Shown here piece by piece: positions 1-8,693 of a DNA stretch of 64,000 bases. Made by a program: the position numbers and the translations under genes. Positions within the stretch are counted from its first letter, which is position 1. Every line of letters starts with the position of its first letter. Source of the DNA: Polystyrenella longa (GTDB lineage: Bacteria > Planctomycetota > Planctomycetia > Planctomycetales > Planctomycetaceae); assembly GCF_007750395.1 (NCBI RefSeq), contig NZ_CP036281.1:62001-126000 (forward strand), read 5' to 3'. The notes beneath the pieces were generated by a model. It saw only the letters and a list, made by a program, of their open reading frames with translations, did no database searches and was not told the origin of the DNA.

Positions 1-51
1 ATCGAAGTCTTACGCGAGTTGGGTCAACGTATGGGCATTGTCGATCGCTAA
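1..51 (+). CDS. C-terminal end of a gene that begins outside the window
   Basis: The first 16 codons of the window are open in frame 1 and end at a TAA at 49-51. The residues read IEVLRELGQRMGIVDR. No upstream sequence is available, so the product cannot be named. It could also be a chance open stretch, but the codon use looks ordinary and the next gene starts 176 bases later with its own ribosome binding site. Confidence 0.4.
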   Translation: MEVLRELGQRMGIVDR

Positions 52-227
52 TCGCAACTCGATAAACTTTGGAGCAAACGGAAATTTGCTGACGGCTTCC
101 TTTTGCAAATTGCTCTCGGATCCTGAACAGTGCTGATCTACACTACATTCTCTCATGAAACCGAGTAAGGACATTACTTGGTTTTTTTACATCAGGACTG
201 TAGCCACCGTGATAAAGGAGAAACGAT

Positions 228-593
228 ATGCCTCAAGTCATCAGTGCCCCCATGACCATCGAATCGGCGGGAAACAAACCGAAGCAGATTGAAGAATATA
301 TCGGCCGTGTAAATACAGAGACAAAAGAGGTGTCTGTCGCGCGGATGATTTCTCCAGAGGGATGGGAAGAGCCGGGTCAACGCCCGGAATTTCAAGAGAT
401 GACGCTCGTCCTCAAAGGGATGTTAAACGTCGAGACGGAATCGGGTGACCTTATCATTCGTGCGGGGCAGGCGATCATCGTGGAAAAGGGAGAATGGGTC
501 CGCTACAGCAGTCCGGAAGCAGGAGGAGCGGATTATGTGGCGATTTGCCTTCCCGCCTTTACTCCCGAGACGGTTCATCGGGATGATGAATAA
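228..593 (+). CDS. Small cupin-domain protein
   Basis: A 121-residue single-domain protein. The middle (about residues 40-110) has the pattern of a cupin beta barrel: the turn EMTLVLKGMLNVE, then GDLIIRAGQAIIVEKGEWVRYSSPE, matching the spacing of the two cupin motifs with their conserved glycines. The usual metal-binding histidines are largely absent (the first motif has no HxH), so metal binding and enzyme activity are doubtful. A small-molecule binding or isomerase role is possible. The start is supported by AAAGGAG nine bases upstream of ATG at 228. It appears to be a single-gene unit. The substrate is unknown. Confidence 0.75.
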   Translation: MPQVISAPMTIESAGNKPKQIEEYIGRVNTETKEVSVARMISPEGWEEPGQRPEFQEMTLVLKGMLNVETESGDLIIRAGQAIIVEKGEWVRYSSPEAGGADYVAICLPAFTPETVHRDDE

Positions 594-630
594 CGGCTCG
601 GTGAATCGTCTCTCCCTGTTTACTAAAACT

Positions 631-745
631 TGGACAGGATCTAGAGCGCATTCCAGATAACCGTAGAGTGTTCTGGCGGCGTAGCCTGCTGTTTTAAGGA
701 CTTTTCGGGACCGATAGCCGCCACACTTATCCTGGACAGGATCTA
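631..745. repeat. 13-bp direct repeats flanking a short structured intergenic segment
   Basis: TGGACAGGATCTA occurs at 631-643 and again at 733-745, about 100 bases apart. Between them GGCGGC (near 676) and GCCGCC (near 717) can pair. The second copy overlaps the stop codon of the minus-strand CNNM gene. This may be a small intergenic repeat unit or a 3' structure. No T-tract follows, so I do not call it a terminator. Confidence 0.4.
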
Positions 746-1753
746 ATAGGTTGAGACGAGCGGTTTGGCGGTTTGGCTGGGTCGATACAGTTGAGCCGTC
801 ATACCCCGTTGGTTGATCGAACCCACGATGCGCCCTTCTTCTACGACCAAACCATAGTCGGTCCCAGTTTCTCGCAATTGCAACAAGGCCTGTAGCTTTG
901 TCATTTTGATGTCGATCTGAGGTAGGGGCTGCAAAACTTCTTTCAGCTTTTCCGGTTCCAGCAGGACATCGACGACACGGACATAGGCATACCACTCCCG
1001 TGGTTTACCTGCACGATGTAACAGAACATGCGTCAGGCCAAATTTCCGGGAATACTCCAGGACTTCCGCTTTGGTTGAATTGTCGGGCAGGCCGAGAAAA
1101 CGATCGAGTGGAGTCATGGAGGCGGTCACTGGTCGATCAGCGATTTGCATCAAACCGCTGATCAAATTGCTTTGAACTTCGGACAGAATCCCTTCCTGCC
1201 GACCACGGCTCAGTACTTGCACTAGCCGTGTACGCCCCAGGAATAAATCGAGAGTTCGATTCTCTGCGCCCGAGAATCGTTCGATCATCTTCGTAAAACC
1301 GATCAACGGGAGACTGATCAACCAGAAGGCATAATAGAACCCCTGAAATAGTTTTGCATTCTTTCGAAGCAGTGCCAGCGGAGATCGATAGTACAGGTTC
1401 TTGGGGACCAGTTCCCCGAAGATGAAGATGATCGGAGAAAAAACGAGGGTCGCAATGACTTCAACCCAGTCACCGTGCGACGTGGGGATGTAACTTGTTC
1501 CATGACCAATCGCAAAAGTGGTGAGGTAGTTGGCAATGTTGTTGCCAATCAAAGTTGTCGCGACGAAATGGCTGGGATGATTGGAAAACCAGAGGAGACG
1601 CTGGGCAGTCTTGTCTCCTGACTGCGCATCGAGGCTTAACCGCAGGAAGCTGGCACGATAAAACCCCGTCTCGCTCCCGCTGAAGAATGCGGAAAGCCGC
1701 AGACCGATCAACAGGAGGATCAGGGAGATGACAACATGTAAGATTAGCGACAT
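743..1753 (-). CDS. CNNM/DUF21 membrane protein with CBS pair (HlyC/CorC-like), short form
   Basis: A 336-residue integral membrane protein of the CNNM (DUF21) family, usually linked to magnesium or other divalent cation efflux. Residues 1 to about 170 hold the transmembrane domain, including the family signature LSAFFSGSETGFYRAS. About 195-325 is a pair of CBS repeats that bind adenine nucleotides in relatives. It lacks the C-terminal CorC_HlyC domain found in its upstream neighbour at 1793-3085, which lies only 39 bases away and should be co-transcribed. The two look like a tandem duplication whose downstream copy lost, or never had, the last domain. No obvious Shine-Dalgarno precedes the ATG, so translation may depend on the upstream gene. 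Ion specificity cannot be read from the sequence. Confidence 0.85.
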   Translation of the reverse strand: MSLILHVVISLILLLIGLRLSAFFSGSETGFYRASFLRLSLDAQSGDKTAQRLLWFSNHPSHFVATTLIGNNIANYLTTFAIGHGTSYIPTSHGDWVEVIATLVFSPIIFIFGELVPKNLYYRSPLALLRKNAKLFQGFYYAFWLISLPLIGFTKMIERFSGAENRTLDLFLGRTRLVQVLSRGRQEGILSEVQSNLISGLMQIADRPVTASMTPLDRFLGLPDNSTKAEVLEYSRKFGLTHVLLHRAGKPREWYAYVRVVDVLLEPEKLKEVLQPLPQIDIKMTKLQALLQLRETGTDYGLVVEEGRIVGSINQRGMTAQLYRPSQTAKPLVSTY

Positions 1754-1792
1754 AGTTTTCTGTTTATGAATCGGGGAATGGACATGCCTGTT

Positions 1793-3085
1793 TTAAAAAT
1801 CTGTATCTTCCGCCGGTGCGGGTTTGCGACTGACGAGAAGACGGTACTGGCCCACTTTGGAGACGTTGACCACCTTAAAATCAAATCCCTGCCAAGTGAC
1901 ATGGTCACCCAGTTGGGGCAGACGATCGAGTTGTTCGGACAACATGCCTGCGACGGTTAGCTGGCCATCATTGTTGTTCTGGAAATCGATTTCGAAGCGG
2001 GCACTGAAATGCCGCAAGGTGGTTAGCCCTTCGACATGATACTTACCCGGCCCAATTTCGAGAATCGGATCGCGTCGTAACAGACGCTTGGTGCGGGAAG
2101 GTTGCGGCATGAGAATGGTATCCAGGAGGTCTTCCTGAGTGATGACCCCAATCGTTTCACCATATTCATTCACAACGGCGGCGACCATGGTGTAACTTTG
2201 CCGAAGCATCGTTAAAGCGGTAGCGAGGTCGGCACACCAGGGAACATACACCAACTCATCCAGCGTGAAGTCTTTGGTTTTTCCATTCAAGTTTGTGAAG
2301 TTCTGTAGAGAAAAAACCTGATTCGCGTCCTCTCGGCGATCTTCATCCTGAACCAGAATAAAGTCACCCGCGAGTGCGATCTCTTTCATTCTTTCAATCT
2401 GCAGCGGGCCGGTGGTCGTCTCGTAGGTTCCCCGTGGTCGCATGATTTCTTCGACTTTGATTTCGGAAAGGTCCAGAATGTTGTGCAGGACCTGCTGTTC
2501 GATCTTGATGATCTCTTCGGAAAGTTGAAAGGCATCAACCGCTCGTTCAAGGTCTTCTGGGCGTAGTACCGGTTCCCGTTCGATGGTGGGCCAGAAAGTC
2601 CGCCGTACCAGTCGCGTGACCCACGATAACGACGGAATGATCGGATCGAGCACGCGGACGGCGGCGGCGAGAGGCCAGCTGACCGTGGTGGCGACTTTGC
2701 GTCGAGCAAAGACAGCGATACTCTTGGGCATCACTTCACCAAAGAGAATCAGACCAAAGAGACTGAGTAATCCAAAAGCGCCGGCGGCGATATTCAAATT
2801 CTCGGAGGTCAACCGCTGAGTAATGACGATGCTCACGGCAAAGTACAGCAGGTTGATGACCAGATTCCAGAATAAAATGGCGGTCAACAGGCGGTCGGGA
2901 TTACTGAGTAGAATCGCTACGAGACGTTCCCGCGGTTTTCCGACTCGCAGCGTGCGGATTTCGTCGTGCGAGAGGTAGAAGAAGGAAGTTTCCGAACCGG
3001 AGAAGAAGCCCGAGGCAAGCGTTAGGAAGATCATCGCGATCAAGCCGGAGAGCCAAAGGTCGGCAGACTCGATAAATTCAGTCAT
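1793..3085 (-). CDS. CNNM/CBS/CorC_HlyC membrane protein
   Basis: A 430-residue protein with the full domain set of the HlyC/CorC (YfjD/CorB-like) family. Residues 1 to about 200 are the CNNM transmembrane domain with the signature LASGFFSGSETSFFYLS. About 210-335 is a CBS pair (start near IMRPRG; TQEDLLD in the second repeat). About 345-425 is the C-terminal CorC_HlyC domain, with the typical YHVEGLTTL and DGQLTVAGML segments. A strong Shine-Dalgarno, AGGAGGG, lies about 12 bases before the ATG at 3085. It is the first gene of a two-gene unit with the shorter paralogue at 743-1753. The family is implicated in divalent cation export; the exact ion is inference. Confidence 0.88.
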   Translation of the reverse strand: MTEFIESADLWLSGLIAMIFLTLASGFFSGSETSFFYLSHDEIRTLRVGKPRERLVAILLSNPDRLLTAILFWNLVINLLYFAVSIVITQRLTSENLNIAAGAFGLLSLFGLILFGEVMPKSIAVFARRKVATTVSWPLAAAVRVLDPIIPSLSWVTRLVRRTFWPTIEREPVLRPEDLERAVDAFQLSEEIIKIEQQVLHNILDLSEIKVEEIMRPRGTYETTTGPLQIERMKEIALAGDFILVQDEDRREDANQVFSLQNFTNLNGKTKDFTLDELVYVPWCADLATALTMLRQSYTMVAAVVNEYGETIGVITQEDLLDTILMPQPSRTKRLLRRDPILEIGPGKYHVEGLTTLRHFSARFEIDFQNNNDGQLTVAGMLSEQLDRLPQLGDHVTWQGFDFKVVNVSKVGQYRLLVSRKPAPAEDTDF

Positions 3086-3267
3086 CGAGTGATCAAATCC
3101 CTCCTGAGAACATGGGGTAAATCCGGAATGAGGATAACGCGTCGAACGATTGTACTTCGAGCACTTCTACTGTGGGCACTTCTGTAATAACGCTAACTAA
3201 TTCAATCCGGATTCGCAACGTGAATGAGGACATCGCAAATCGAAAATGAAAGCCGGGTGGCGTTCGC

Positions 3268-4998
3268 TTACGTTTTGTCGTGAGAAGAACGTCCCAGGGC
3301 GACGTCGAACTCGCTGATGGCGGGAATTACCATGGCTACCGTCGCGAAACCGTAAGCACCTACAATCGCCAGGCAGACGCCCAAGGTCCCGGAGAGCAGG
3401 AACTCGGTGATTGCATAAAAAGTGAGGAAGGGAAGAACCCCCGCGGCCATCGTCAGCGCGATCGAGGGGTTTTTGTTCGTTAATGTAGTTCCTAATCCAA
3501 TACCACCCGCCAGAATGAAGACGAGGAAACTCGGAATCTGCAGCATGAAGGAACCACGGGCTTCGACGAGCAGGATCATGAAGATGAAAATACCGATGAA
3601 CAGGAAGAACATCGTCCCCAGGCTGGTCGCGATGGAGACCCGGGTTCGGTCGTAGCTGAACCCGGAATGCAGACCGAGCATAGCCGAAAAGAGGACCAGA
3701 ACGAGGAATCCGAGCGAAGTAAACAGAACCTGCTCAAAATCTAAACCTCGCAGGTAATAATGATAACCGAGCAAAGCGACCGGCAGGATGATCAGTTCTT
3801 TGGTGTTGTAAAAGATTCCTCCCAGCTTACCGAAGATAAACTCACGCGGACTGACGTCGGTAACGAGAAGTAACTCCAATGTGAGTCCATCTCGTTCATT
3901 GGTCAGAGCGGTGACCGCTTGAGCATTAATCAAGATCAGGCTGAGCAGCGCCAGGCCAACAAATGCGAGGCCAGGCAGTGAGATCAGTCCCATGATGAGG
4001 GATTGCTGCTGAGGATGATAAGCGGCCCCGTAAAAGATATATCCGACGAACGCGGCGATCAGCACATAGACTATTTTGATGAAGACAATTTTCCGTCCAT
4101 AGGCTCGGGTACAAATCTCCCGCCAGATGATCGGGTTGTCCCACACAGCACGATGTTGGGTTCGACCGGGAATGATTTCATCAGCTTTGTTCTTTGCGGC
4201 TAGATAAACAAACCGACTGGGGTTCCATTGCCGCAACTTATACGACGTGATCACATTCAGAACGACGCCCAGGCCAACCAGGGCGAGGATCGGTTGCATC
4301 GCGACCAGACGACTTTCGCCCGGGGCATTAAACGGATCAAGAATCTGGAACAGTGCCCGGAAGGGATCGAATAGTGCCAGATACTTTCCGGCTGTGGAAT
4401 TCATTCCTACAAACACAGTCGCGATTTCCAAAAGGGCGATAAACATGACCGCTCCCATGACCGAGATCGCCAATGTTTGGAATGTCTTTTCTCGCCAGTA
4501 GGCAATCAATGTCGACCAGCTTCCCGCCGCAAAAGCGGAAGCGAGGCAGAGCAACAGGACCCAGAGAATCTGATCGGTGGTGACGCCCCCCAGTTGCTGG
4601 ATCAAAAAGAACACGGGAGCCGATGCTCCAATGAGGACAGTGACAATGAGCAGGCTGGAACAGAGTTTTCCCAAAACCAGCTCCCGACTTTTCATGTCAG
4701 TCATGAGCAGCATGAGTAGCGTGCGACCATCTTTCTCCTGCGAGACGTTGCTGGCGCAGAATAACAGCGCGAAGAAAATGACGAGGCAGAGCTGGACCGT
4801 CGCGAGAATCTGGAACACCAATGTTCCAAATCGCGAGATTTCACCGATGTTCCGGACTTCCTGCCAACCGAACGTCGTCTGGCTGGCGGTGTACAGCAGC
4901 AGAAAGAGCGCCGCGACATAGCCGGTACGAATGAGAAAATGTTTCACTGACCGAGGGGCCACACGGGCCTCCCGGGCAAAAATCGGTCCCGCGAACAC
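3268..4998 (-). CDS. ABC-2 type transporter permease with internal duplication
   Basis: A 576-residue polytopic membrane protein with about a dozen hydrophobic segments arranged in two halves. Each half has a matching internal motif: EKDGRTLLMLLMTD..SRELVLGKL near residue 100 and ERDGLTLELLLVTD..PREFIFGKL near residue 380. Each half also opens with a similar amphipathic segment (GPIFAREAR, NPIIWREICTRA). This layout fits fused ABC-2 permeases that act with a separate ATPase. No ATPase gene adjoins it, so the partner must be elsewhere. The start is GTG at 4998 with GGAG about seven bases upstream; no better start exists upstream in frame. The substrate is unknown. Confidence 0.8.
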   Translation of the reverse strand: MFAGPIFAREARVAPRSVKHFLIRTGYVAALFLLLYTASQTTFGWQEVRNIGEISRFGTLVFQILATVQLCLVIFFALLFCASNVSQEKDGRTLLMLLMTDMKSRELVLGKLCSSLLIVTVLIGASAPVFFLIQQLGGVTTDQILWVLLLCLASAFAAGSWSTLIAYWREKTFQTLAISVMGAVMFIALLEIATVFVGMNSTAGKYLALFDPFRALFQILDPFNAPGESRLVAMQPILALVGLGVVLNVITSYKLRQWNPSRFVYLAAKNKADEIIPGRTQHRAVWDNPIIWREICTRAYGRKIVFIKIVYVLIAAFVGYIFYGAAYHPQQQSLIMGLISLPGLAFVGLALLSLILINAQAVTALTNERDGLTLELLLVTDVSPREFIFGKLGGIFYNTKELIILPVALLGYHYYLRGLDFEQVLFTSLGFLVLVLFSAMLGLHSGFSYDRTRVSIATSLGTMFFLFIGIFIFMILLVEARGSFMLQIPSFLVFILAGGIGLGTTLTNKNPSIALTMAAGVLPFLTFYAITEFLLSGTLGVCLAIVGAYGFATVAMVIPAISEFDVALGRSSHDKT

Positions 4999-5359
4999 GG
5001 TAGACTCCTGCAGGAGAGCGGACTATCAGATCTGGAACGGGCGGAACCACCGGGGTTTACCCTTCCCTATTACGATCCGAAGCCGGGAATTGTTTAGGAT
5101 AGTTTGAATATGCGAGGTGAAAATAGAAGACAGGTCGAGACTCCACGAAAGGGAGGGGCACCTCGATTGTATGTGAATGAGCCGAGTATAAATGTGCGTT
5201 AGGGCGAATCCAAGGGGCGACCTGCCCTCTGGCTCTGGTTTTCAGGCTTCTCCGCGCTGGTCGCGACTCATTCGCCCCAATTTTCCACAAAACAGTGCAC
5301 TCTGTACACCTTCTCCAGGCGATGATGGATGCCCACCGCTGTCTGAAAGATTTCTCAGA
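4999..5359. other. Intergenic region between ABC permease start and phnW end
   Basis: 361 bases with no ORF I can support. It should carry the promoter of the minus-strand permease and the 3' end of the phn transcript. I see no convincing hairpin followed by a T-run for the phn operon. Confidence 0.5.
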
Positions 5360-6511
5360 TTATTCGGGAGGCGAAAGCGTCACGCCCATTTCTTCAAGAG
5401 TCTTCCGGATGGTTTTGACCAGCAGGTGGATATCGTCGACGAAGACATGCCCAATGTTCCCTATTCGAAAGGTATCGGACTGGCTTACTTTTCCCGGGTA
5501 GAGCACAAATCGCTTCGACTTCATGCGGTCGTAGAAATCCTGAAAATGAAATCGGTCGCTATCGGGGTAAATGATCGAAGTGATGATGACCGAATGGCAG
5601 TCGTCAGAGAGCAGCATCTTCAATCCTAGTTTGCGAAGTCCCGTCACCAATGTTTGTTGATTTTCAGTATAGCGGGCGTGCCGCGCGGGTATTCCCCCTT
5701 CCGCCGCCAGTTCCTTGAGTGCCTGCAGGAAGGCGAGGACTACATGCGTTGGCGATGTATAACGCCACTTGCCCTGGTTCTTTTCCATCTCCTGCCATTG
5801 ATCGTGTAAATCAAAAGAGAGAGACCGGGCCCAGCCTTGGGTCGCTTCGAGATGTTTTCGGTTGGCGATGATAAAGCCGAAACCGGGGACACCTTCAATG
5901 CACTTGTTCGCGGAAGAAATCAGGTAATCGGCGGAAAGTGATTCCATACTCATTGGGTATCCCCCAAATGAAGACATGGCATCCACGATATAAATTTTGC
6001 CCGCCTGTTTGACAATGCGTCCCACCTCGGCCGCCGGGTTCAACATGCCGGTCGTCGTTTCGCAATGGACCATGGCGACATGCGTGATGTCCGGGTCCGC
6101 ATTCAATTTGTCCTGTAGTTCACCCAAGTCGGGGGGAGAGACTTCGGGTTGAATGTACTCGACGAGAGGGATGTTCAAGCGGCGGGTAATCTCGGCGACT
6201 CGTGCACCATATTTGCCATTGCTGATGACGAGCAGTTTCCCATCGGGCGGAATGACAGATCCGATGGTGGCTTCCACCGAAAAGGTTCCACTTCCCTGCA
6301 TCAGGACGGTGGTGTAATCCTCAGGTTGTCCTGTCTCATCGGCACCCGATTCAACCGTCGCCAGTCGGACGAGCCGTTGTCGAATTTCATTCACCTGCGC
6401 GTTGTAGTCGACATCCCAGGTGGAGTAGTCGTGCAACATCGCCTCACGCACCGTTCGGCTAGTGCTCAGAGGGCCGGGAGTCAGCAGGAGATAAGGAATT
6501 TCTGGATCCAT
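5360..6511 (-). CDS. phnW: 2-aminoethylphosphonate--pyruvate transaminase
   Basis: A 383-residue fold-type I PLP enzyme that moves the amino group of 2-aminoethylphosphonate to pyruvate, giving phosphonoacetaldehyde and alanine in the cytoplasm. The N-terminus [19 protein letters not shown] and the GSGTFSVEA glycine-rich region are typical of PhnW. Asp177 in [10 protein letters not shown] should contact the PLP pyridine nitrogen, and Lys203 in [13 protein letters not shown] should form the Schiff base. Length is close to the usual 360-370 residues. It is the last gene of a phn operon, 47 bases after phnX, which removes its product. The sequence does not show how the operon is controlled. Confidence 0.95.
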   Translation of the reverse strand: MDPEIPYLLLTPGPLSTSRTVREAMLHDYSTWDVDYNAQVNEIRQRLVRLATVESGADETGQPEDYTTVLMQGSGTFSVEATIGSVIPPDGKLLVISNGKYGARVAEITRRLNIPLVEYIQPEVSPPDLGELQDKLNADPDITHVAMVHCETTTGMLNPAAEVGRIVKQAGKIYIVDAMSSFGGYPMSMESLSADYLISSANKCIEGVPGFGFIIANRKHLEATQGWARSLSFDLHDQWQEMEKNQGKWRYTSPTHVVLAFLQALKELAAEGGIPARHARYTENQQTLVTGLRKLGLKMLLSDDCHSVIITSIIYPDSDRFHFQDFYDRMKSKRFVLYPGKVSQSDTFRIGNIGHVFVDDIHLLVKTIRKTLEEMGVTLSPPE

Positions 6512-6558
6512 TATGCCGTATCCTTAAAGGAGTACTTCACGGGAGAACAACAGACGAG

Positions 6559-7383
6559 TTAAGGACGTTCACCAGCGGCCAGTTTCTGATTAATTTTTTC
6601 GATCAACTTCGGCAATTCTTTGATGGTGTGAATAACATCATGAGCTCCCGCAGCACGGAGTTTATCGGTCGCCAGTTTTCGGCGTTCGTTTTGTTTTTCT
6701 GTTGGAAGAGCCGTCCACTCTTCCAGGGTGAGGCCCACCTCGCTTCCAGAGTCCGCAAATCCAACCGACCATGTGCCCGCGTTTAAGCCTGCGGAAATGT
6801 CGGGAACGGTGTCTCCGACTTTCAGCACATGACTGGGGGGATAGACGCCAAGGGCCTGCATGTTTTCGAAGATCATCCAGGGAGCAGGACGACCGGCGGG
6901 AACTTCGTCGGCGCAGAGAACATGGTCGGGCTGATATCCTTGCTCGCGGGCTGCTTTCAGTACGGGTTCCATGACTGCTCGCGGATAACCCGTGCTGGAA
7001 CCGATTTTGATTCCTTTGTCTCTCAAGTATTGTTGTGTCTCAAGTACGCCCGGGATCAGGTCGGTGAACCTTGCCGCTTCTTTGACTTGGCGAGGAGTGA
7101 ACCTCTTGTAGAGGTCTTCGACATCGGCTTCGGTCCAGTCTTGTCCGGTTGCTTCCTGCCAACGCTGGCCGATCCCGTCATTCTGCAAGAGCGTCCGGAT
7201 GTGATCCTGTTTGTGAAGTCCCATTGGACCGCGGGCCTCGGCAGGTGATATCGTGACTCCTTTGTCGGCGAAGGCGGCGATGAATGTAGCCACCGGGGCG
7301 AAACAGCCAAAGTCCACTGTAGTGCCAGCCCAGTCAAAGATGACCATCTTGAGGCCGGATGGTTCCGTTGAAGTGTTCGTCAT
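6559..7383 (-). CDS. phnX: Phosphonoacetaldehyde hydrolase (phosphonatase)
   Basis: A 274-residue HAD-superfamily enzyme that splits phosphonoacetaldehyde into acetaldehyde and phosphate. The nucleophile motif is MVIFDWAGTTVD with Asp17. The phosphonatase-specific lysine that forms a Schiff base with the substrate is Lys58 in MGLHKQDHIR. Later HAD motifs are visible as GSSTGYPR and KVGDTVPDI. It sits between the HD-domain oxygenase-like gene and phnW, so the transaminase and hydrolase steps are encoded together. An internal Met at residue 13 would give the more usual N-terminus; both starts are possible. Confidence 0.95.
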   Translation of the reverse strand: MTNTSTEPSGLKMVIFDWAGTTVDFGCFAPVATFIAAFADKGVTISPAEARGPMGLHKQDHIRTLLQNDGIGQRWQEATGQDWTEADVEDLYKRFTPRQVKEAARFTDLIPGVLETQQYLRDKGIKIGSSTGYPRAVMEPVLKAAREQGYQPDHVLCADEVPAGRPAPWMIFENMQALGVYPPSHVLKVGDTVPDISAGLNAGTWSVGFADSGSEVGLTLEEWTALPTEKQNERRKLATDKLRAAGAHDVIHTIKELPKLIEKINQKLAAGERP

Positions 7384-7443
7384 GGGATTTACCTGTCTGG
7401 ACGGTGGAGAGTGTATCTGTAGAGAGTAAGTAAACGATTTGCT

Positions 7444-8019
7444 TCAGCAAGGACGGAGACTCTCTTCCAAATATGTTTGGAAGTGAGTCAGCGTAGGTGT
7501 GACGTGGTTGGGGATCTTTGCGGCTTCGTCCCAAAGTCGTAACCTTAGCGCATCGCGTGCCTGCGGGTGTTTGTCGAACTGGGTGACTTCGTCTGAAGTG
7601 AACGGTCCCCCTTGTAATTGCAGACTTAATCGCGATGCGTCGGAGAGGGTTGCATGGTATTCGGAATCGACCGCGCAGCGATATCGTTTTGCGGCGACAT
7701 GCAATCGGATGGGTTCCGTTACCTCAGGACCGAAATAAGTCTCCAGCCATTCGGCACCTAGAGATTCATGTTCGGAATCAATTCCCTGTTCTGCACAGTC
7801 TTCGGGAAGCGTGGTGAGAAGATGACCAACATCGTGCAAGAGGGCGGCAGTAATTAACGGGGAAGAGGCTCCTTCCGCTTCGGCGAAGCTGGCCGCTTGT
7901 AATGCGTGTTCGGTCTGGCTGACAGGTTCGCCGGCGTACAGAGAATCTCCCCGTTGATCAAAAAGGCCCACCAGGTACTTGATGACCTGATCACGCGGAA
8001 TCTGATGCACCTCAGACAT
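7444..8019 (-). CDS. PhnZ-like HD-domain phosphonate oxygenase
   Basis: With the start placed at ATG 8019 the protein has 191 residues and lines up along its length with PhnZ, the mixed-valence di-iron HD oxygenase that cleaves 1-hydroxy-2-aminoethylphosphonate to glycine and phosphate. The active-site set is present with almost constant offset: Tyr28, His38, His62, Asp63, His66, His84, His107, Lys111, Asp164. The start is chosen because the longer ORF to 8205 would run through a strong terminator hairpin at 8088-8127. It is the first gene of the operon with phnX and phnW. No phnY or tmpA hydroxylase, the usual partner, lies nearby. A related HDIG family is known from phosphonate operons; the substrate here is inference. 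Confidence 0.85.
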   Translation of the reverse strand: MSEVHQIPRDQVIKYLVGLFDQRGDSLYAGEPVSQTEHALQAASFAEAEGASSPLITAALLHDVGHLLTTLPEDCAEQGIDSEHESLGAEWLETYFGPEVTEPIRLHVAAKRYRCAVDSEYHATLSDASRLSLQLQGGPFTSDEVTQFDKHPQARDALRLRLWDEAAKIPNHVTPTLTHFQTYLEESLRPC

Positions 8020-8087
8020 GAAGGGAAAGGTCCTGCAGAGGGAAGAGCGGTACAGTAAAGGGACGAATAAGTTTCTATTCATACCGT

Positions 8088-8127
8088 AAAAAAACCGCCT
8101 GCTCCGGGTAAAGAGCAGGCGGCTTTT
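8088..8127 (-). terminator. Rho-independent terminator after the charged hypothetical gene
   Basis: A perfect 10-bp stem (CCGCCTGCTC at 8095-8104 with GAGCAGGCGG at 8113-8122) has an 8-base loop. On the minus strand seven T residues (8088-8094) follow. It ends the transcript of the gene at 8208-8693 and separates it from the phn operon. The other side has only a four-T run, so plus-strand activity would be weaker. Confidence 0.9.
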
Positions 8128-8207
8128 GAATTTCTGTTCCGACAGAGAAACCTGAGAATGAAGACTTTGCTTCCAGTTACTCAGATTTCGATGAGGTTTC
8201 GTCAAGC

Positions 8208-8693
8208 TCAGTCGTCGGAGCTATCATCGTCGTCATCGGAATCCGCGTCGTCGCCTTCGCCGTCTTCCAGTTCGAGATCCTCGTCGTCAGAGCTGTCGTC
8301 GTCGGAGTTGGCTTCGTCTGTTTCGGGGGTTACGTCTTGGACGTCATCCTCTTCGGGAGCCGTTTCGGTTTCTGCCGCTGCAGGAGTTTCGTCGCCGATC
8401 GGTTCTTTGATCGGTTGGATGAAGAACAACTTTTTGGTGCTGCGGGCACGCAGAGCTTCCAGTTTTTCTTCAGCCGCTTCGCGCTGATCGTAAGGGAAGC
8501 GAGCTTCCTCTTTCAGGCTACCACTGAAGACACCCCAGACCAAGCGACGACGCACAGCGGCTTTGGCCGATTTGCGTGTGGCTTTCTTGCGTGTGGCTTT
8601 TTTCTTCTTGGCTTTTTTCTTGGTGACTCCCTGGGCTTCAGCGGCTTCTGCTTCCCGCCTCAGGTCCATTCGACTGGCAGTTTTTCGCGCCAT
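8208..8693 (-). CDS. Hypothetical protein with Lys-rich N-terminus and Asp/Glu-rich tail
   Basis: A 161-residue protein of unknown function with extreme charge segregation. Residues 20-50 are almost all Lys, Arg, Ala and Thr (TKKKAKKKKATRKK). About 50-100 is a compact, ordinary region (RRLVWGVFSGSLKEEARFPYDQ, then a probable helix and KKLFFIQPIKEP). Residues 110-161 are nearly all Asp, Glu and Ser. The basic part resembles histone-like or nucleic-acid-binding tails; the acidic tail could self-inhibit or mimic nucleic acid. I recognise no named domain. It is a single-gene unit with its own downstream terminator. The matching ORF on the opposite strand is a shadow caused by the repetitive acidic codons. 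Confidence 0.75.
   Translation of the reverse strand: MARKTASRMDLRREAEAAEAQGVTKKKAKKKKATRKKATRKSAKAAVRRRLVWGVFSGSLKEEARFPYDQREAAEEKLEALRARSTKKLFFIQPIKEPIGDETPAAAETETAPEEDDVQDVTPETDEANSDDDSSDDEDLELEDGEGDDADSDDDDDSSDD

Noticed and set aside
8020-8205. 62-residue N-terminal extension of the PhnZ-like frame
   Set aside because: It would run through a strong terminator hairpin; alignment with PhnZ begins at the internal Met (8019).
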